A stretch of DNA of 64,000 nt from Acidobacteriota bacterium (lineage in GTDB: Bacteria; Acidobacteriota; Thermoanaerobaculia; Gp7-AA8): NCBI GenBank assembly GCA_003223645.1, contig QHVT01000004.1:123334-187333 (forward strand), written 5' to 3'. The position numbers and the translations under genes are program-made. A model generated the notes under the pieces. It was not told the DNA's origin. It saw only the letters and a program-made list of their open reading frames with translations, and did no database searches. Positions 60,516 through 64,000 of this stretch are shown in pieces; the stretch's first letter is position 1, and each line of letters starts with the position of its first letter.

Positions 60516-61540
60516 ACATGCCCCGCATCTGCCATGTCTTTGCAGTGGCGATGTTCCTCACCGCGGCTGCCGCTTGCGCGCAGCCGTTCAAGGGCCAGTC
60601 GATTGCGATTGCCGACGACGGAAAGGGGATCGGCTTCGACGACCTTCGCTATTCGCCTTCGCTGCATCGGGTCCTGGTGCCGGCGGGCCGCACAGGAACG
60701 CTCGTGCTGATCGATCCTTCCACGCACCAGCGCACGGCCGTCACGAAGTTGAGTCGCGAGGCCGCGTACGGCGGCGGGCATGGGGAGGGAACGACCTCGG
60801 TCGATGAGGGCGAGGGCGCGCTGTATGCGATCGATCGCACATCGAAGGAGGTCGTGATCATCGATCCGGCCGCGCGTCGAGTGACGGCGCGCGCGAAGCT
60901 CGGCGGCAGCCCCGATTACGTTCGCTACGTTGCGCCGACACGCGAGCTTTGGGTCACGGAGCCGGACTCGGACCGCATCGAGATTTTCAACATTTCACCG
61001 AAGCGAGACGCGCTCGCAAGCGTTGCGGCGATCGCCGTTCCGGGCGGTCCCGAGTCGCTGGTGATCGATGCCGCGGGCGGTCGTGCGTACACACACCTGT
61101 GGACGGGAACGACGGTGGCGATCGATCTCCGCTCCCGCGCGATCGCTGCGAAATGGCCGAACGCATGCGAAGGCTCGCGCGGCATCGCCTACGACGAGCG
61201 ATCCCATTTTCTCTTCGCCGGATGCGCGGAGGGAAAGGCGGTGGTGATGGACGCGGCGCACGGCGGCAAGGTGCTGGCGACGGCATCGAGCGGAGCCGGC
61301 GTCGACATCATCGACTACGATCCGATGCGCCGGCATCTCTATGTGCCCGGAGGCCGCAGCGCGACGATGACGATCTTCTCCGTCGCCACGACTGGCACGC
61401 TCACGCCACTGGCCACGACTCCCACGGCACGCGGCGCGCATTGCGTCACGACAGACGGGAAAGACGCGTACGTCTGCGATCCCGATGGCGGACGGATTCT
61501 CATCGTCCGCGACTCGTTCCCGGCAGCAAAACCGAAGTAG
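60512..61540 (+). CDS. Exported beta-propeller (YVTN-like) protein
   Basis: A 342-residue protein with a Sec signal (VFAVAMFLTAAAACA; a lipobox AAAC is also possible). Repeated blades: HRVLVPAGRTGTLVLIDPST, GALYAIDRTSKEVVIIDPAA, ELWVTEPDSDRIEIFNIS, HLYVPGGRSATMTIFSVA, AYVCDPDGGRILIV. This is typical of YVTN/NHL-type six- or seven-blade propellers in the periplasm. It overlaps the hydroxylase gene by 4 nt. Binding or redox function unknown. Confidence 0.85.
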   Translation: MNMPRICHVFAVAMFLTAAAACAQPFKGQSIAIADDGKGIGFDDLRYSPSLHRVLVPAGRTGTLVLIDPSTHQRTAVTKLSREAAYGGGHGEGTTSVDEGEGALYAIDRTSKEVVIIDPAARRVTARAKLGGSPDYVRYVAPTRELWVTEPDSDRIEIFNISPKRDALASVAAIAVPGGPESLVIDAAGGRAYTHLWTGTTVAIDLRSRAIAAKWPNACEGSRGIAYDERSHFLFAGCAEGKAVVMDAAHGGKVLATASSGAGVDIIDYDPMRRHLYVPGGRSATMTIFSVATTGTLTPLATTPTARGAHCVTTDGKDAYVCDPDGGRILIVRDSFPAAKPK

Positions 61541-61554
61541 CGAAGGAGCGTCCC

Positions 61555-62454
61555 ATGCGGCGCAAGATACTGGTGGTTCTCTCGTCCATTGCTCTGCTCG
61601 TTGCTGCGACACCGAAAACGTCGACCACACCGCGAGCCGGCTGGAAAGATGTGGAGCAGGCGATCGGCCGCGCCGGAACGATGCAGCCGGGCGATGTCTA
61701 CAAGGTGAGCTTCCCGCGCGGCGACCTGGCGGTGACGTTGGACGGTGTAGCGATCAAGCCTGCGCTGGCACTCGGATCGTGGGTGGCGTTCAAAGAGATC
61801 GGCGGCGGTCACGTGATGACCATGGGCGATCTCGTTCTGCTGGAATCCGAAGTCACGCCGGTGATGGACGCGTTGCAGAAAGGCGGTATCGAGCAAAGCG
61901 CGCTGCACAACCATCTGCTCGGCGAGTCGCCGCACGTGATGTACATGCACTTCGATGGTCACGGTGACGCCACGAAGCTCGCGCGCACACTACATGACGC
62001 GCTCGCACTGACGAAGACGCCGATGGGGCCGATGCCAGCACCTCCCGCCACGCCTCCCGCGATCGATCTTCCCACCGCGGACCTCGATCGCATGATCGGC
62101 CGGCCGGGGAAGATCGCGGGCGGGACGTATCAGTTCGCCGTGCCGCGAGCGGAGAAGATCATGGAGCATGGAGCCGAGGTCCCGCCGTCGATGGGGATGG
62201 CCATCGCGATCAACTTCCAGCCGACCGGTGACGGCCGCGCGGCAATCACGGGCGACTTCGTTCTGCTGGCGTCGGAAGTCAATCCGGTGATCCGCATTCT
62301 CCGCAACGGCGGCATTGCCGTGACCGCGCTGCATAGCCACATGCTCGAAGAAACTCCGCGGCTCTTCTTCATGCACTTCTGGGCGAACGACGATGCGAAG
62401 AAGCTGGCGACGACGCTACGTGCGGCGCTCGATGCGATGCACGTGAAGAAGTAG
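61555..62454 (+). CDS. DUF1259 (LppY/LpqO-like) exported protein
   Basis: 299 residues with a Sec-like signal (KILVVLSSIALLVAAT). Two copies of a DUF1259 domain: the first with VYKVSFPRGDLAVTLDG, EVTPVMDALQKGGIEQSALHNHLL and VMYMHFDGHGD, the second with YQFAVPRAEKIMEHG, EVNPVIRILRNGGIAVTALHSHML and FMHFWANDD. The repeated ALH(N/S)H(L/M)L and MHF could bind a metal. GAAGGAG precedes the ATG. Last gene of the chromate-locus operon; biochemical role unknown. Confidence 0.88.
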   Translation: MRRKILVVLSSIALLVAATPKTSTTPRAGWKDVEQAIGRAGTMQPGDVYKVSFPRGDLAVTLDGVAIKPALALGSWVAFKEIGGGHVMTMGDLVLLESEVTPVMDALQKGGIEQSALHNHLLGESPHVMYMHFDGHGDATKLARTLHDALALTKTPMGPMPAPPATPPAIDLPTADLDRMIGRPGKIAGGTYQFAVPRAEKIMEHGAEVPPSMGMAIAINFQPTGDGRAAITGDFVLLASEVNPVIRILRNGGIAVTALHSHMLEETPRLFFMHFWANDDAKKLATTLRAALDAMHVKK

Positions 62455-62561
62455 CGGCACCCGAACTTCCGCCGTCATCCCGTGTCAGCGGGGAATTGTC
62501 GTCATTGGACGACTGCTCGCGGCTACGCCCATTCATCTGAAGAAATCGGGACAGGTTCCTT

Positions 62562-64000
62562 TCATGACGGGGGAGGCACCGGCGGAAGGGCGTGGATGAT
62601 GTTGTCGGAGATGCGCAGCGCGAGCGCGGTGATGGTCAATGAGGGATTGACACCGAGGGCAGCGGGGATGATCGCCGCGTCGCTCACATAGAGACCGGGA
62701 TACCCGAATGCGCGGCCGTATTCGTCCACTACTCCGTCCGCGGCGGTTTTCCCCATGCGGCAGCCGCCGAGGGGGTGACTCGTGCCGATCGACGTCGGCG
62801 CGACCTCACCGATCGACTTCTCGATCAGCGGGTTCGTGAAATCGGCGCCCGGCGTTGCATCGAAATGCGGCGCCATGCGCTTCAGGCTCGCTCGAATGTG
62901 ATCGTAGATCGGATCTTCCCAGAATTCCTTCCCGTCATCGCGCTTGACGCGCAGCGGCGTATCGCGATTTCCGCTCCCGAGCCGGAACTGTCCCACCGAA
63001 CGCTCCCGCCCCTGGGCGACCACGCACATCATGCGGCCGATCAGCTCCTCCTCGCCGCGGAAGAAGTCCTGCTGCTCCCGCGCGTTCTTGAAGATGCTGA
63101 GCAATCGCTGGACGGCGACGCGCAGGATCTTCATCGCGATGAAAAAGAAACTCCTGCGGCCTCGGCCCAGTGAGCGAATCAGCGAGACGCCGGCGCCGGT
63201 GATCGCGCCGAACGGTTGCGGGATGCCTTGGTCCTCGACAGTGTGAAAAAACTCCGGCTTCCCGCCGGTGCCCGGGTCTTCGGTATGGAAGTGGGCGTAG
63301 GAGGTCGTGACCGGCCCGCGAGAGAGAGAGATCCACTGTCTGGTCTTCTCGATGAACCCCACCCAGTCGCCATTCGTGGAGAACCCGTATCCGACGCGGT
63401 CGCTGAGGTTCGGCAACCCGCCCTTGGCCTTGGAGCGCAGCAGGATCTCGCTGGTGCCGAGAGAGCCCGCGGCGACGATCACCTGCCGCGCTTTGACGCT
63501 GTGGGCCGTGGTTTTCGAGTTGTTCTTTGCATCGCGGACGATGTAGAGGACTTCGTAGCCGCCACCGGACAGCGCGCGGATGTGATCCACCTCGGCGAGC
63601 GCTTCGATCTTCAACTGCTCGCCGAGAACGGCCGGCTTGTCCGGCTCCTTCGGAAGGCCGAGGGCCGCGTTCATCAGCTGCTTGTTGAGCGTATGCCTCG
63701 CTCCGGGCAGACAGCCGACATTGCAGCGCCCTTCGCGCTGGCAGAAGTTTTTCGCCGAGCCTTTGGCGTCGTAGACCTGGCCGGGAGGAAGATCATTGAT
63801 CGACGAATCGACGGTGCCCCATTCCGTCGTCACTTTACTGGCGGAAATCTGAAACTCCCGCGCGCGGTCGAGCCACAGATCGTGGTTGTAGTCCTTCAGA
63901 AGAGCGCCGGGAGGAGGGACCGCGGGACGGATCTTCAGCCTCTTCGTGTCCTTTTCGAATTCCGGATCGAGACCGGCGATGCGCGTGGCGATGTTGCTCA
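62562..64000 (-). CDS. GMC-family oxidoreductase, cholesterol-oxidase-like (5' end beyond window)
   Basis: At least 479 residues, open to the window edge. The FAD-enzyme middle and C-terminal regions are present: KNFCQREGRCNVGCLPGARH (Cys-rich segment of the cholesterol oxidase branch), VIVAAGSLGTSEILLRS, the active-site TSHPLGGCRMG and the C-terminal GLYVSDAAIIPAALGVNPSL with TITALALR. The reading frame stays open upstream of an internal GTG at 63833, so the true start lies outside. It oxidises an alcohol with FAD; the substrate is not predictable. It is convergent with the chromate operon. Confidence 0.9.
   Translation of the reverse strand, partial: SNIATRIAGLDPEFEKDTKRLKIRPAVPPPGALLKDYNHDLWLDRAREFQISASKVTTEWGTVDSSINDLPPGQVYDAKGSAKNFCQREGRCNVGCLPGARHTLNKQLMNAALGLPKEPDKPAVLGEQLKIEALAEVDHIRALSGGGYEVLYIVRDAKNNSKTTAHSVKARQVIVAAGSLGTSEILLRSKAKGGLPNLSDRVGYGFSTNGDWVGFIEKTRQWISLSRGPVTTSYAHFHTEDPGTGGKPEFFHTVEDQGIPQPFGAITGAGVSLIRSLGRGRRSFFFIAMKILRVAVQRLLSIFKNAREQQDFFRGEEELIGRMMCVVAQGRERSVGQFRLGSGNRDTPLRVKRDDGKEFWEDPIYDHIRASLKRMAPHFDATPGADFTNPLIEKSIGEVAPTSIGTSHPLGGCRMGKTAADGVVDEYGRAFGYPGLYVSDAAIIPAALGVNPSLTITALALRISDNIIHALPPVPPPS

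Overview
The window looks like chromosomal DNA of a free-living, aerobic, GC-rich bacterium. The best guess is Acidobacteriota, possibly the Thermoanaerobaculia/Vicinamibacteria side. The main support is a secreted protein at 5675-6721 that begins with the VWFA-related domain typical of Acidobacteriota (TIGR03436-type), together with the overall codon style; no rRNA is present, so this is inference. Nearly all genes are chromosomal housekeeping or surface-biology genes. No phage, plasmid or transposase gene is visible.

Layout. 1-4.7 kb: two unrelated phosphoglycerate mutase-type genes, a DUF4177-like protein, a glycerophosphodiesterase and a repeat-rich response regulator. 4.8-9.6 kb: cobalamin adenosyltransferase, tRNA-Pro, the VWFA-like protein, a fused 5-oxoprolinase subunit B/C gene and RNase II. 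9.7-15 kb: a tightly overlapping minus-strand operon (deoxynucleoside kinase, panB, panC, a small protein and two GT-C-type membrane proteins). 15-24 kb: a catalytic/non-catalytic M16 peptidase pair, an MbtH-like domain joined to a DUF4149-like membrane protein, mtnA, gapA-pgk, a CYTH enzyme, a sugar nucleotidyltransferase and a 21-22 bp minisatellite. 24-32 kb: histidine kinase, ndk, rlpA, purB, ftsB and an M28 peptidase. 31.6-41 kb: two toxin-antitoxin-like pairs, asnB, two paralogous GT39-like proteins, and clpB with an HspR-type (HAIR) operator. 40.8-47 kb: two-subunit class I fumarase, aspartase, thpR, a methyltransferase, rlmN and an orphan protein. 47-52.6 kb: a DNA glycosylase abutting tRNA-Cys, a HEAT-repeat protein, a diguanylate cyclase and a V4R-like protein. 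52.7-56.7 kb: an exported copper-protein operon (cupredoxin, multicopper oxidase, tyrosinase-like). 57.1-62.5 kb: a chromate-resistance locus (chrB divergent from an ArsC-like protein, chrA, fatty-acid hydroxylase, beta-propeller, DUF1259). The right edge holds a GMC oxidoreductase.

The most unusual feature is the spacer DNA. Genes are packed with 4-bp overlaps, and almost every gap longer than about 60 bp is filled by a palindromic element. There are two kinds. One has fixed GC-rich sequence (several families, 55-75 bp, recurring across the window). The other has arms made of 7-8 bp tandem repeats followed by their own reverse complement, with arm sequences that differ from locus to locus. 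At least four fixed-sequence elements lie inside protein-coding genes (pxpBC, panC, a small orf, a DNA glycosylase) and keep the reading frame, as Rickettsia palindromic elements do. Others supply stop codons, C-terminal tails or a ribosome-binding site, and some are nested within each other. I see no canonical stem-plus-T-run terminators; in convergent gaps these elements are the only hairpins available.

A second theme is leaderless transcription: several genes without a Shine-Dalgarno sequence (purB, fumarase alpha, mtnA, ftsB, ndk, asnB, the histidine kinase) have a -10-like hexamer 6-11 bp before the start codon.
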